Shown piece by piece: positions 7,734-16,730 of a stretch of 64,000 nt of DNA (within the stretch, counting starts at the first letter, position 1; each line of letters opens with the position of its first letter). The notes below the pieces were generated by a model, which was not told the origin of the DNA, ran no database searches, and saw nothing but the letters and a program-made list of their open reading frames with translations. Position numbers and translations under genes: made by a program. Source of the stretch: Pseudarthrobacter oxydans (lineage in GTDB: Bacteria; Actinomycetota; Actinomycetes; Actinomycetales; Micrococcaceae); NCBI RefSeq assembly GCF_013314975.1, contig NZ_JABTYH010000001.1, forward strand, positions 277,311 to 341,310, given 5' to 3'.

Positions 7734-9194
7734 ATGACGTCTGAGAAGACACCGGGGCAACCCGACCCCTCGTTTGCGCCGCGGTCAGGCAACGGGATTT
7801 CACAATTCACGCGACGTTCCATGCTGGGCCTCACGGGACTAGCCGTCGCGGGAGCTACCGTGGGGGCCTGGCCCCGACTTACCGGGACTGACATCCCGGG
7901 CCGTGGCAGCAATGCCCTGAACATCGCCATCCTTGGAACCGCTGCGGACGCCGCGGCCCGCCAGGGGCTGGTTCAGGCCTTTACCGCTGCCCACCCGGAT
8001 ATCCCGGTCCAGGTGCAAGCCATCCAGGGCGCGGACTGGAAGGATTTCTTTTCCAAGATCCTCACCATGGTGGCGGCCGGCACGCCGCCGGACGTCGTCT
8101 ACGTGGCCACGGAGGGTGCCCAACTGTTCGCCGACAAGCTCGCCGAGCCGCTGGATGATTATGTCCGCCGGGACGCAGCCGACATGAGCGACTACTTTGA
8201 TGACGTTCATCCGAGCCTGCTGGAAGCCTTCATGTACCAGGGAAGCCTGTACCAGCTTCCGCTGGACTGGAACGCGGCGAACATGTACCTGAATACCACC
8301 ACCTTCGCCCAGGCCGGCCTTGACCGGCCGAAGGACGACTGGACGCAGGATGACTTCAGCGCCACCCTCCGCGCCCTTCGGAAAGCGCGCCCGGCCGACT
8401 TCACCCCGTACTACTGGACCAACCGGCTTTTTGGCGGAGTAGTGCCATGGCTGTACGCCAACGACACCAGCTTCCTCACCGAGAGCAAGGCCTCCGGCGG
8501 GGACTGGCTGTGGGACCGCTTCTATCCCAAGGACCCTGCCCGGGCCACCCGCGGTGGCGGATATCAGTGGCTGGCTCCGAACGCCGAGGACGGGCGGGTC
8601 ATCGAGACCTTCGACTACCTGCGCGAGCTCGTGTCCGAAGGACTGGGCGTACGGCCTGAGTCCGGGGGCGGCAACGCCCTCGTTGGCTTGTTCGGGAACA
8701 ACCGCATCGGCACCACGCCGGCGGGCGGCTACTGGGCGCAGGGCCTGCATGACGCCGGAATGACGGCCGATCAGTTCGATGTGCAGTTCTTCCCCCGCTG
8801 GCGGACGCAGCGGCACCAGTTCGGCGCTGCCGGCTATGCGATCATGCGCACGGCGAAGGATAAGGACGCAGCCTGGGAATGGGTGAAGTTCTGCTCCAGC
8901 CGCGAAGCGATGCAGCTGGCCATTCCCAAGCCGAACACCACTCCCACCCGCCGTTCGATGGTCAACGAGTCGTTTTACGCCGCCACCGGGCCCCGGCACT
9001 GGAAGGTCTTCTACGACACCCTCGACAGGTTCCCCACCTCCGGTCCGATCCCCGCGCCGCCGCAGCAGGCCGCCGTCGAAACTGCCCTGATGAAAAACGT
9101 TTCCACCGCTGTCAGCGGCAGCTCCGCCGGCGTACGGACAGCGATGGGAACCCTGCAGCGGGATCTCGAACTGGCCCTCAGGAGGAACGCATGA
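7734..9194 (+). CDS. Sugar ABC transporter substrate-binding protein (Tat-type signal)
   Basis: Family-1 (MalE/UgpB-like) extracellular binding protein of 486 residues. The N-terminus has a twin-arginine motif (FTRRSMLGLTG, R27-R28) followed by a hydrophobic stretch, so export by the Tat system is predicted. The mature part shows the usual pattern of this family: an early GTPPDVVYV segment, YQLPLDWNAANMYLN, a central aromatic YYWTNRLFGG and a C-terminal WEWVKF segment. It is the first gene of an operon with two permeases, a GH32 and a sugar kinase, and overlaps the next gene by 4 bases (ATGA). No ATPase is encoded here, so a shared MsiK-type ATPase elsewhere in the genome is likely. The substrate is inferred to be a fructose-containing oligosaccharide. 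Confidence 0.88.
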   Translation: MTSEKTPGQPDPSFAPRSGNGISQFTRRSMLGLTGLAVAGATVGAWPRLTGTDIPGRGSNALNIAILGTAADAAARQGLVQAFTAAHPDIPVQVQAIQGADWKDFFSKILTMVAAGTPPDVVYVATEGAQLFADKLAEPLDDYVRRDAADMSDYFDDVHPSLLEAFMYQGSLYQLPLDWNAANMYLNTTTFAQAGLDRPKDDWTQDDFSATLRALRKARPADFTPYYWTNRLFGGVVPWLYANDTSFLTESKASGGDWLWDRFYPKDPARATRGGGYQWLAPNAEDGRVIETFDYLRELVSEGLGVRPESGGGNALVGLFGNNRIGTTPAGGYWAQGLHDAGMTADQFDVQFFPRWRTQRHQFGAAGYAIMRTAKDKDAAWEWVKFCSSREAMQLAIPKPNTTPTRRSMVNESFYAATGPRHWKVFYDTLDRFPTSGPIPAPPQQAAVETALMKNVSTAVSGSSAGVRTAMGTLQRDLELALRRNA

Positions 9195-10120
9195 CCACCA
9201 CTTCCACTCCGCCACGCCACACCGTAAAACCACAGGCCGCGCGCCGCTCGTTCGTCGAGCGATGGCTGGCGATGATCTTCCTTGCCCCCACGCTGCTGGG
9301 GATGGCCCTGTTCACCTTCCTGCCGATCATCGGCTCGCTGGTCCTGGCCTTCTTCCGCTGGGACATCATCTCAGCACCCGAGTTCGTCGGTTTCGCCAAC
9401 TTCGCCTCCCTGGCCCAGGACCCCACCGTCCGCGTGTCCTTCCTGAACACCATCGTGTTCGTGGTGGTCGCGGTAATCCTTCAACTCGGCATTGCACTCA
9501 GCCTGGCTTCCATGCTCCAGGCCAGGATGCCGTCCTGGCTCAGGGTATTCCTCCGTTCCACCTTCTTCTTTCCCCTGGTGCTGTCCGCCGCGTCGGTGTC
9601 CATCTTCATGCGCTACATGTTCAACGAACAGTTTGGCGTGGTGAACTGGCTCCTGTCCCTCATCGGCATTCCCGCAGTCCCGTGGTTGACCAGTCCCGTC
9701 GCCTCCGCCGCCGTCGTCGTCCTGGTGTACGTCTGGCAGAACTTCGGGTTCTCCTTCCTCCTCTTCCTCGGAGCCCTGAGCAACATTCCGAAAGAACTGC
9801 ACGAGGCAGCAAACCTGGACGGCGCCACAGGCTGGAAACAGTTCAGCAATGTCACCCTTCCGCTGATCAGCCCCACCGTGCTCGTCGCCTCCGTGATGGC
9901 GATCATCAGTGCCCTGCAGGTCTTCGACCAGCCCTACGTACTGACCAACGGCGGTCCAGGGGATTCCACCCGCACCGCCGTCATGGTGATCTTTGAATCC
10001 GCCTTCCAGCAACTGGAATTCGGCGAAGCCTCGGCCATCGGCCTGGTACTGACGGTGCTGATCCTGGCCGTCACCGCCCTGCAATTCCGCCTCAGCCGCC
10101 GCTTCGTCTTCTACCAGTGA
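9191..10120 (+). CDS. Sugar ABC transporter permease, MalF type
   Basis: A 309-residue inner-membrane permease. It has about six hydrophobic segments, the first at residues 32-52 (MIFLAPTLLGMALFTF), and the permease EAA loop ELHEAANLDGATGWKQF at about residues 202-218. The start is the ATG that overlaps the stop of the binding-protein gene; the longer upstream extension of the frame is antisense-like and lacks a ribosome-binding site, whereas GGAGG lies just before this ATG. It should pair with the next gene to form the channel. Confidence 0.92.
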   Translation: MTTTSTPPRHTVKPQAARRSFVERWLAMIFLAPTLLGMALFTFLPIIGSLVLAFFRWDIISAPEFVGFANFASLAQDPTVRVSFLNTIVFVVVAVILQLGIALSLASMLQARMPSWLRVFLRSTFFFPLVLSAASVSIFMRYMFNEQFGVVNWLLSLIGIPAVPWLTSPVASAAVVVLVYVWQNFGFSFLLFLGALSNIPKELHEAANLDGATGWKQFSNVTLPLISPTVLVASVMAIISALQVFDQPYVLTNGGPGDSTRTAVMVIFESAFQQLEFGEASAIGLVLTVLILAVTALQFRLSRRFVFYQ

Positions 10121-10128
10121 GGTTCCTT

Positions 10129-11040
10129 ATGTCCAGCCAGACCCTGAACACAGGGACCAACGAGCATCCGGGTTCCACCGCCGGCACACCGGCCACCCCA
10201 CGGCCCTACCGCAACCGCCGCCTGCCCGCCGCAGGAACCGTCGGCAGATACGCCGCGTTAGCGGTGGCTGCGGCGCTGACGCTCGGCCCCGTCCTGTGGA
10301 CCCTGTCCACCTCGCTGCGAACGCCGTCGGAGTCGTTCAACCTGCCCCCGTCCTTCCTGCCCATCAACCCTGACTTCACCGCCTACCGGGAGGTGTTCAA
10401 GCAGATCAATGTCGGCCTCCTGGTCCTGAACAGCGCCCTGGTGACCGGGCTGATCGCGCTTGGCCAGATGGCCTCCGCCACTCTGGCCGGCTACGCCTTC
10501 GCCCGCCTGGACTTCCGGGGCAAGAACGCCATCTTCTCGCTGGTGCTGGCCACGATGATGGTTCCAGTGCAGGTCACCATCGTCCCCGTCTTCATGCTCA
10601 TCCGTGGGATGGGTCTGTCCGATACCTTGCTGGCACTGATCCTGCCGGCCATTCCCACCGCCTTCGGCACGTTCCTGATGCGTCAGTATTTCCTTGGCCT
10701 GCCACATGATTTTGCGGAAGCGGCCGCCCTGGATGGTGCCGGACCGTGGCGGATCTTCCGTTCCGTCTACGTGCCGCTGGCCGTTCCGGGCATGGCCATC
10801 GTCGGGATCCTTGCCTTCAACTTCCACTGGAACGAGTTTTTCCGGCCACTGATCCTCACCATCAGCGAACAGAACTTCACCCTCCCCCTCGGCCTGGTCA
10901 CGCTCCAAGGCAACCTCGGCACCGGGAGTATATCGGTGGTCCTCGCCGGCGTGATCCTGTCCATGCTGCCCGCCCTGGTGGTCTTTATCTTCGGACAACG
11001 CACCCTGCGCGAAGGCCTCACAGCCGGCGCGAGCAAATAA
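10129..11040 (+). CDS. Sugar ABC transporter permease, MalG type
   Basis: A 303-residue partner permease. A disordered Pro/Thr-rich N-terminus is followed by six membrane segments and the EAA loop DFAEAAALDGAGPWRIFRSV near residue 195. The C-terminus ends QRTLREGLTAGASK, typical of the MalG side. A GTG at 10117 would also be in frame, but the ATG at 10129 is better placed after a GAGG. It lies eight bases behind the MalF-type gene and 23 bases ahead of the GH32 gene, consistent with one transcript. Confidence 0.92.
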   Translation: MSSQTLNTGTNEHPGSTAGTPATPRPYRNRRLPAAGTVGRYAALAVAAALTLGPVLWTLSTSLRTPSESFNLPPSFLPINPDFTAYREVFKQINVGLLVLNSALVTGLIALGQMASATLAGYAFARLDFRGKNAIFSLVLATMMVPVQVTIVPVFMLIRGMGLSDTLLALILPAIPTAFGTFLMRQYFLGLPHDFAEAAALDGAGPWRIFRSVYVPLAVPGMAIVGILAFNFHWNEFFRPLILTISEQNFTLPLGLVTLQGNLGTGSISVVLAGVILSMLPALVVFIFGQRTLREGLTAGASK

Positions 11041-11063
11041 CACGTACTTCCAGAAGGAACCCC

Positions 11064-12581
11064 ATGGATACACTCACCCCGGCCAGTCCGGCAGCCACAA
11101 CAGACAGCTACCGCCCCGCCCTGCACTACACCGCCAAGGACACCTGGCTCAACGATCCCAACGGCCTGATTTTCCACGGCGGCGTCTACCACCTCTACTA
11201 CCAGAACAACCCGCTGGGAAACGTTTGGGGCAACATGTCCTGGGGCCATGCCACGTCCACCGACTTGCTGACGTGGACCGAGCACCCCGTCGCCATCGCC
11301 TGCGACGAGAACGAAGACATCTTCTCCGGAAGCATCGTCCACGACCGTGACAACACCAGCGGCTTCGGCACCCCGTCGGTGGCTCCACTGGTGGCGATCT
11401 ACACCAGCGCCTTCAAACCGGGCTCAACGCATGAGGGCGTCCAGGCCCAGTCCCTGGCCTACAGCCTCGACGGGGGCTACACCTGGATAAAACACACAGG
11501 CAACCCCGTACTTAGCCGTGCATCCGCCGAGTTCCGTGACCCCAAGGTCATCTGGTACGACGGCGGCGCGGACAGTTACTGGGTGATGGTCGCCGTCGAA
11601 GCCAAAGACTTCCAGGTGGTCCTCTACAAATCCCGAGACCTGAAGACCTGGGAACTGCTGAGCACTTTCGGCCCCGCGAACGCCACCGGCGGGGTCTGGG
11701 AATGCCCCGACCTTTTCCCGCTCCCGGTGGACGGCAACCCGGACAACCTCAAATGGGTCCTCACCGTCAACCTCAACCCCGGCGGTCCCAACAACGGCTC
11801 AGCCGGCCAATACTTCATCGGCGACTTCGACGGAACCACGTTCACCTCCGCCAGCACGGTCACCGAAGGCACCCTGGAACCTGCCCGGCTCGGCGAGTAC
11901 CAGTGGCTGGACTGGGGCCGGGACTACTACGCCGCCGTCTCCTTCAGCGACGCCCCGGACAACCGCCGCCTGATGATCGGCTGGATGAACAACTGGGAAT
12001 ACGCCAACCACATCCCCACCGCACCCTGGCGCAGCCCCATGAGCCTCGCCCGCGAAGTTTCACTGCAGGCCAACAAAGGAAAACTGCACCTGGTCCAGCA
12101 GCCCGCGGGCGATTGGCATGCCCTGGCCGGCACGGAGCCGTTCAGCCTTTCCGGAACCACCATCCAGGACGGCGTGCAGGTCCTGGCGGGCGCGGCAGGC
12201 ACGGTCCAGCGCATAGACGTCAGCTTCACTCCCGGAAGCGCGGAAGAATTCGGCCTCATCCTGCGCGGAGACGGCGCGAGGGGAACCCGTGTGGGCCTCC
12301 GGCCCGGGCAGGACACACTGCTCGTGGACCGTCGCGAATCCGGCAGAACAGACTTCCACGCATCCTTCAGCTCCATCGACACCGCTCCCATCCTGGCAAA
12401 GCAGGGTACCTACGACCTCACCATTTACGTGGACCGCTGCTCCGTTGAAGTCTTCGCCCAGGACGGCCAGGTCACCATGACCGAACTGATCTTCCCGGCG
12501 GAGACCAGTACCGACCTCGCCGTTTACGCCGTCGGCGGCGCGGCAACCATCAACAGCCTTCAGGTCACGCAGCTCGCGTAA
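11064..12581 (+). CDS. GH32 beta-fructosidase (levanase/inulinase/sucrase type)
   Basis: A 505-residue glycoside hydrolase family 32 enzyme. The three catalytic motifs are present: WLNDPNG with nucleophile D31, FRDPK with transition-state stabiliser D159, and WECPD with acid/base E213. The C-terminal beta-sandwich (about residues 360-505) contains the usual CSVEVFAQDGQ strand. No signal peptide is seen, so hydrolysis is probably cytoplasmic after import. It follows the sugar permeases and precedes a PfkB kinase, i.e. import, cleavage to fructose, then phosphorylation. Whether it prefers sucrose, kestose or inulin/levan oligomers cannot be told from sequence. Confidence 0.93.
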   Translation: MDTLTPASPAATTDSYRPALHYTAKDTWLNDPNGLIFHGGVYHLYYQNNPLGNVWGNMSWGHATSTDLLTWTEHPVAIACDENEDIFSGSIVHDRDNTSGFGTPSVAPLVAIYTSAFKPGSTHEGVQAQSLAYSLDGGYTWIKHTGNPVLSRASAEFRDPKVIWYDGGADSYWVMVAVEAKDFQVVLYKSRDLKTWELLSTFGPANATGGVWECPDLFPLPVDGNPDNLKWVLTVNLNPGGPNNGSAGQYFIGDFDGTTFTSASTVTEGTLEPARLGEYQWLDWGRDYYAAVSFSDAPDNRRLMIGWMNNWEYANHIPTAPWRSPMSLAREVSLQANKGKLHLVQQPAGDWHALAGTEPFSLSGTTIQDGVQVLAGAAGTVQRIDVSFTPGSAEEFGLILRGDGARGTRVGLRPGQDTLLVDRRESGRTDFHASFSSIDTAPILAKQGTYDLTIYVDRCSVEVFAQDGQVTMTELIFPAETSTDLAVYAVGGAATINSLQVTQLA

Positions 12582-12608
12582 GGCAGCACCCAAAGCAAGG
12601 AACAAGAC

Positions 12609-13563
12609 ATGCACAACAACGGCAAGCCCCACCCTCCCGGGCAGGTGCCGGACGTCGTCGTTATCGGGGAAGCCCTGATCGACGTCGTCACCACCCCCGA
12701 CGGCACCACAGAACACCCCGGCGGGTCACCGGCCAACGTGGCGTACGGCCTGGCCCCTGGGAGTGAGCACCGGGCTGCTTACTTCAATCGGAGCTGACCG
12801 CCGTGGTGAAGCACTTGAGGAGCACCTCACGGGCGCCGGCGTGGCGATCCTGCCCGGCTCCCGGTCGCAGGAGAGAACGTCGACGGCGACCGCCACCATC
12901 GCGAGCGATGGCTCGGCGAGCTACGCCTTCGACATCGCCTGGGATGTGGAACCACCGGATCTTGCACATACTCCGCCCAGGATCGTCCACACGGGTTCGA
13001 TTGCCAGTTTTCTGTCACCGGGCGCCGTCGGAGTCAAAGCTATGCTCGAGGAACTTCGCAGCGAGTGCATCATCACCTACGATCCCAACATCAGGCCAGC
13101 CCTGCTCGGAACCCATGCCGAAGCACTGCACACTTTCGAGGAACTGGTGCAGCTCACCAGCGTCGTCAAACTCAGTGATGAGGACGCCGAATGGCTTTAC
13201 CCAAGAAAGGCCTTGGAGGAAACCGCAACACACATCCTGGATCTGGGAGCGGAGCTGGCTGTCATCACCAGGGGCTCAGCTGGCTCGTTGCTCGCCTCCT
13301 CCGCCACCACCCTCAGCATTCCAGCCGTGAAGACCCGCGTGGTTGACACCATCGGCGCCGGCGACTCCTACATGTCCGCCCTGATCCTCGGGCTCCTCAC
13401 CCGCGGAACCGGCGGCCTGGCCCCTTCGGTCCTCGACCAGCTGGGATGCACGGCGGCCGCCGCGGCCGCAATCACCGTATCCCGGGCCGGCGCCCGGCCC
13501 CCGACCGAAGACGAACTCCGCACACAGCTTCAGTATCAGCCCCAGCTGAATTCGCACGCGTAA
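12609..13563 (+). pseudogene. PfkB-family sugar kinase (fructokinase), single frameshift
   Basis: The N-terminal piece (from the ATG at 12609) carries VVIGEALIDVV and the GGSPANVAYGLA sugar-binding motif. It then leaves frame, and the rest continues from STGLLTSIGADRRGE through TYDPNIRP to the C-terminal catalytic motif DTIGAGDSYM and the stop at 13563. The break is at 12751-12760 (TGGCCCCTGG); two added bases there would give the conserved GLARLGVSTG. The two halves together make a full-length (about 315-residue) ribokinase-like enzyme expected to phosphorylate fructose released by the GH32. Everything else looks functional, so a sequence error or a very recent mutation is likely. Confidence 0.8.
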
Positions 13564-13621
13564 CACGTACCCTTCACGCGGCGCCGCTGCGCACGCGACT
13601 TCACACCCGGAAATGTAACCC

Positions 13622-13680
13622 TTGACACAGTTCTAGTAACGCGCGTAACCTCTCTGTATGGGCAAGTAACGCGCGTTACT
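13622..13680 (+). promoter_or_regulatory. Promoter with two palindromic LacI-type operators (locus 2)
   Basis: TTGACA at 13622-13627 and TAACCT at 13646-13651 form a promoter with an 18-base spacer. A perfect 16-bp palindrome AGTAACGCGCGTTACT lies at 13665-13680, just downstream, and a near copy (GTAACGCGCGTAAC, 13636-13649) fills the spacer and -10. The core (AACGCGCGTT) differs from locus 1 (AACACGTGTT), so the two LacI proteins should not cross-bind strongly. Confidence 0.75.
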
Positions 13681-13718
13681 TATCTGGCAACCATCACCGA
13701 TTACCACCGGAGCATTCA

Positions 13719-14777
13719 ATGGCGAAGACCACCACCCCGAACCAAGCCGGGGCTGCGCGGCAGCGGGGTGTCACCATGAACGATGTTGCCAAGCACGCGG
13801 GCGTTTCCCGGACCGCAGTCTCGTTCGTGCTGAGCAACCGCGAAAATGCCAGCATCTCCGAAGAGACCCGCACCCGGATCAACGAAGCTGTCCAGGCCTT
13901 GGGCTACCGCCCGAACGCCGGAGCACGTGCACTGGCATCCCAGCGCAGTGACTGGTACGGGATTGTCACGGCACCGTTCGCCGTCGACATCATCAAGGGT
14001 GCACAAGACCAAGCCTGGCTCGACCGCAAGTTCCTGCTCATCGCACCCTCCGACCAGGCCGATGCCGTAGGACCCAACCAGGGCCTGGAAGACGCCGCAA
14101 CCGAAAAGCTTCTGGAGCAGCGCGTGGAAGGACTGCTGTACGCAGCCACCTTCCACCGTGGCGTGCACGTGCCCGAAAGCGCCAAGGAAGTGCCCACCGT
14201 ACTGATCAACTGCTTCGACGCCGACGGGAAGCTGCCATCGATCGTCCCGGACGAACGCGCCGGGGGCCGCATCGCCGTCGAACGTTTGCTCCAGGCCGGC
14301 CACCGCAGGATCGGTGTCATCAACCTCGACCCGGCCATTCCGGCAGCAATCGGGCGCTTGGAGGGTGCACGCGAAGCACTCGCCGACGCCGGACTCGAGC
14401 TGGACCCCGAACTCGTGGTGCCTGGATATGCAACGGCCGACGGCGGGTATGAGGCCGCGTGCCGCATCCTGGACCGCTACCCACAGGAGGACAGGCCAAC
14501 CGCGCTGTTCTGCCTCAACGACCGCATGGCGATGGGCGCTTACGACGCCATTAAGGAACGGGGCCTGACCATCCCCGGAGACATCGCCGTGATCGGCTTC
14601 GACAACCAGGAACTGATTGCGGCCTACCTCAGGCCCAAACTGACCACGGTTGCGTTGCCGTTTGAAAAAATGGGCGCCCTGGGAGTCCAGACGCTCGCAG
14701 CTCTGACAGCAGGACAGCCGATTATTGCCGACCAGCAATTAGTCGGCTGTCCGCTGCTAGAACGCTCTTCGGTCTGA
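13719..14777 (+). CDS. LacI-family transcriptional regulator (sugar locus 2)
   Basis: A 352-residue repressor with a short basic N-terminal tail and then the helix-turn-helix VTMNDVAKHAGVSRTAVSFVLSN (starting near residue 19), the hinge helix (GARALASQRS) and a sugar-sensing domain with NDRMAMGAYDA near residue 266. It is transcribed from the promoter at 13622-13651, whose operators probably make it autoregulated. It is the first gene of the stretch that continues into the family-5 transporter, 78 bases downstream. Confidence 0.9.
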   Translation: MAKTTTPNQAGAARQRGVTMNDVAKHAGVSRTAVSFVLSNRENASISEETRTRINEAVQALGYRPNAGARALASQRSDWYGIVTAPFAVDIIKGAQDQAWLDRKFLLIAPSDQADAVGPNQGLEDAATEKLLEQRVEGLLYAATFHRGVHVPESAKEVPTVLINCFDADGKLPSIVPDERAGGRIAVERLLQAGHRRIGVINLDPAIPAAIGRLEGAREALADAGLELDPELVVPGYATADGGYEAACRILDRYPQEDRPTALFCLNDRMAMGAYDAIKERGLTIPGDIAVIGFDNQELIAAYLRPKLTTVALPFEKMGALGVQTLAALTAGQPIIADQQLVGCPLLERSSV

Positions 14778-14855
14778 CCGCGAAATCACTTTCGAAGAGC
14801 AACCCCTCCCCCACCCCTTCACCTTGCTGATGAAGATAGGAAAGAGATAACCATC

Positions 14856-16532
14856 ATGACACAACCCCGATTCCTGAGGGCTGCCCGCACCACGGCGGCC
14901 GGGCTGGCGGCAGGCGCACTGCTGCTGACCGGCTGTGCGGCCAACGGCAACAAGGCTGCCGGCACCGACGCCGCAGCCAACGCCAGCGCCTTCCTCACCA
15001 TTCCGCGTGAGGACATGGGCACGTTCGTGCAGAACTTCAACCCGTTCGCCCCCACCGTCAACCCGATGGTCCAGCAATCCATCTACGAGTCGCTGCTGAT
15101 CTTCAACCCGGCCAAGGGTGACACCGTGCCGTGGCTGGCCACTGAATGGAAGGCCGCCGACGACGGCAAGTCCATCACCTTCACCCTGCGCGACGGCGTT
15201 AAGTGGTCCGACGGCCAGCCCTTCGTGGCCGAGGACGTCGCCTACACCTTCGAGCTCCAGAAGAAGATCAAGGGTGGCTTCGAGTACCTGGACACCGTGA
15301 GCGCCGAAGGCACCAACAAAGTGACCTTCACCTTCAACAAGCCGTGGTCGCCGGCCCTGTACGACGTCGGGCACCTCACCATCCTGCCCAAGCACGTCTG
15401 GTCCGCCCTCGCCGATCCGGAGAAGGAGGCCAATGCCAAGCCCGTCGGCACAGGCCCTTACACCGAGGTTGACAGTTTCCAGGCCCAGTCGTTCGTGCTG
15501 AAGAAAAACCCCAACTACTGGCAGCCGGAAAAGCAAAAGATCGCCGGTATCAAGATGCTTGCCTTCGCAGGAAACGACGGCGCCAACCTCGCCGCCGCGA
15601 ACGGCGATGTGGACTGGGCCCCTCAGTACATCCCGAACATCGAAAAGACGTTCGTTTCCAAGGACAAGGAACACCGCCACTACTGGTTCCCGGCCACAGG
15701 CGCCATGATCAACTGGCAGCTCAACACCACCAAGGCCCCCTTCAACGATGTTGACGTCCGCAAGGCCCTGAGCATGGCCGTTGACCGTGAACAGGTCACC
15801 ACGATCGGCATGAGCGGCTACGCCGAGCCTGCGGACTGCACCGGTCTCTCCGGCAACTACGAGACCTGGAAGAACAACGACGTCAAGGAGAACTGCACCT
15901 GGACCAAGCTGGACGTCCAGAAGGCCAATGAGCTGCTGGACAAGGCGGGCTACCCGAAGGGGGCCGACGGCAAGCGCACGCTCAAGGACGGCAAGCCGTT
16001 CGAATTCAAGATCTCCGTGGGAGCGTCCTCTTCCGACTGGCTGTCCGTGGCCAACGTGATCGCGCAGAACCTGGCAGAAGTCGGCGTCACGGCAAAGGTG
16101 GAGTCCCCGGACTGGGCTGCCGTGGTTGCCGGCTACGAAACGGGCGATTTCGACTCCGGCATCGTCTGGAGCGCCAACGACCCCAGCCCATATAAGTACT
16201 TCAACTCCTCCATGGGCACGGCCACGGTCAAGCCCGTGGGCACCAAGACGTTCGACAACTACCACCGCTTCGGCGACGCCGAGGCTGACGCCCTGCTGGC
16301 CGAGTTCGCGGCGGAGTCGGACGAGTCCAAGCAGAAGGACATCGCCAACAAGCTGCAGGAAGAATATGACGACGCCGCACCGCTGGTGCCGCTGTTCTCG
16401 GGTCCGGAGTGGGGCGCCTTCAACGACACCCGATTCACCGGCTGGCCCACCGAGGACAACCCCTACGCCACCCTTTCGGTCCGCTCTCCTTCTACGGTGC
16501 TTGTGCTGACCACGCTGGAACCGCGCAAGTAG
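14856..16532 (+). CDS. Family 5 (oligopeptide-type) ABC substrate-binding lipoprotein
   Basis: A 558-residue binding protein of the DppA/OppA superfamily. The signal peptide ends in the lipobox LLTG-C27, so it is membrane-anchored on the outside. The family segments EWKAADDGKSITFTLRDGVKWSDG and FVAEDVAYTF are clear. The gene follows a LacI regulator and leads a permease-permease-ATPase-ATPase-GH32 series. In several bacteria such peptide-type importers carry oligosaccharides, and this context argues for a fructo-oligosaccharide rather than a peptide. That substrate is an inference. Confidence 0.88.
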   Translation: MTQPRFLRAARTTAAGLAAGALLLTGCAANGNKAAGTDAAANASAFLTIPREDMGTFVQNFNPFAPTVNPMVQQSIYESLLIFNPAKGDTVPWLATEWKAADDGKSITFTLRDGVKWSDGQPFVAEDVAYTFELQKKIKGGFEYLDTVSAEGTNKVTFTFNKPWSPALYDVGHLTILPKHVWSALADPEKEANAKPVGTGPYTEVDSFQAQSFVLKKNPNYWQPEKQKIAGIKMLAFAGNDGANLAAANGDVDWAPQYIPNIEKTFVSKDKEHRHYWFPATGAMINWQLNTTKAPFNDVDVRKALSMAVDREQVTTIGMSGYAEPADCTGLSGNYETWKNNDVKENCTWTKLDVQKANELLDKAGYPKGADGKRTLKDGKPFEFKISVGASSSDWLSVANVIAQNLAEVGVTAKVESPDWAAVVAGYETGDFDSGIVWSANDPSPYKYFNSSMGTATVKPVGTKTFDNYHRFGDAEADALLAEFAAESDESKQKDIANKLQEEYDDAAPLVPLFSGPEWGAFNDTRFTGWPTEDNPYATLSVRSPSTVLVLTTLEPRK

Positions 16533-16538
16533 TCCCCG

Positions 16539-16652
16539 CCGCCTCCCTGGCCTCGCTCCGCTTCGACCAGGGAACCCGGGCGGCGTGGGCCCACCCACCG
16601 CCTCCCTGGCCTCGCTCCGCTTCGACCAGGGAACCCGGGCGGCGTGGGCCCA
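16539..16652. repeat. Two tandem 55-bp palindromic extragenic repeats
   Basis: A 55-base unit starting CCGCCTCCCTGGCCTCGCTC and ending GGCGGCGTGGGCCCA occurs at 16539-16593 and again, identical, at 16598-16652 (period 59). Inside each unit TCCCTGG and CCAGGGA form a 7-bp stem around a 16-base loop. It fills the gap between the binding-protein gene and its permeases, so it may act as an intercistronic processing or partial termination site, as REP-like elements do. Confidence 0.8.
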
Positions 16653-16730
16653 TCACGCACCACTGCTGGCCGCCGGATCATCCGGCGGCCAGCCCCAAAC
16701 TTTCCGCAATTCCCGAAATGGAGGGAAACC

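Noticed and set aside
8879..9190. Upstream extension of the MalF-type permease
   Set aside because: It overlaps the binding-protein gene in another frame, and a ribosome-binding site lies directly before the ATG at 9191.
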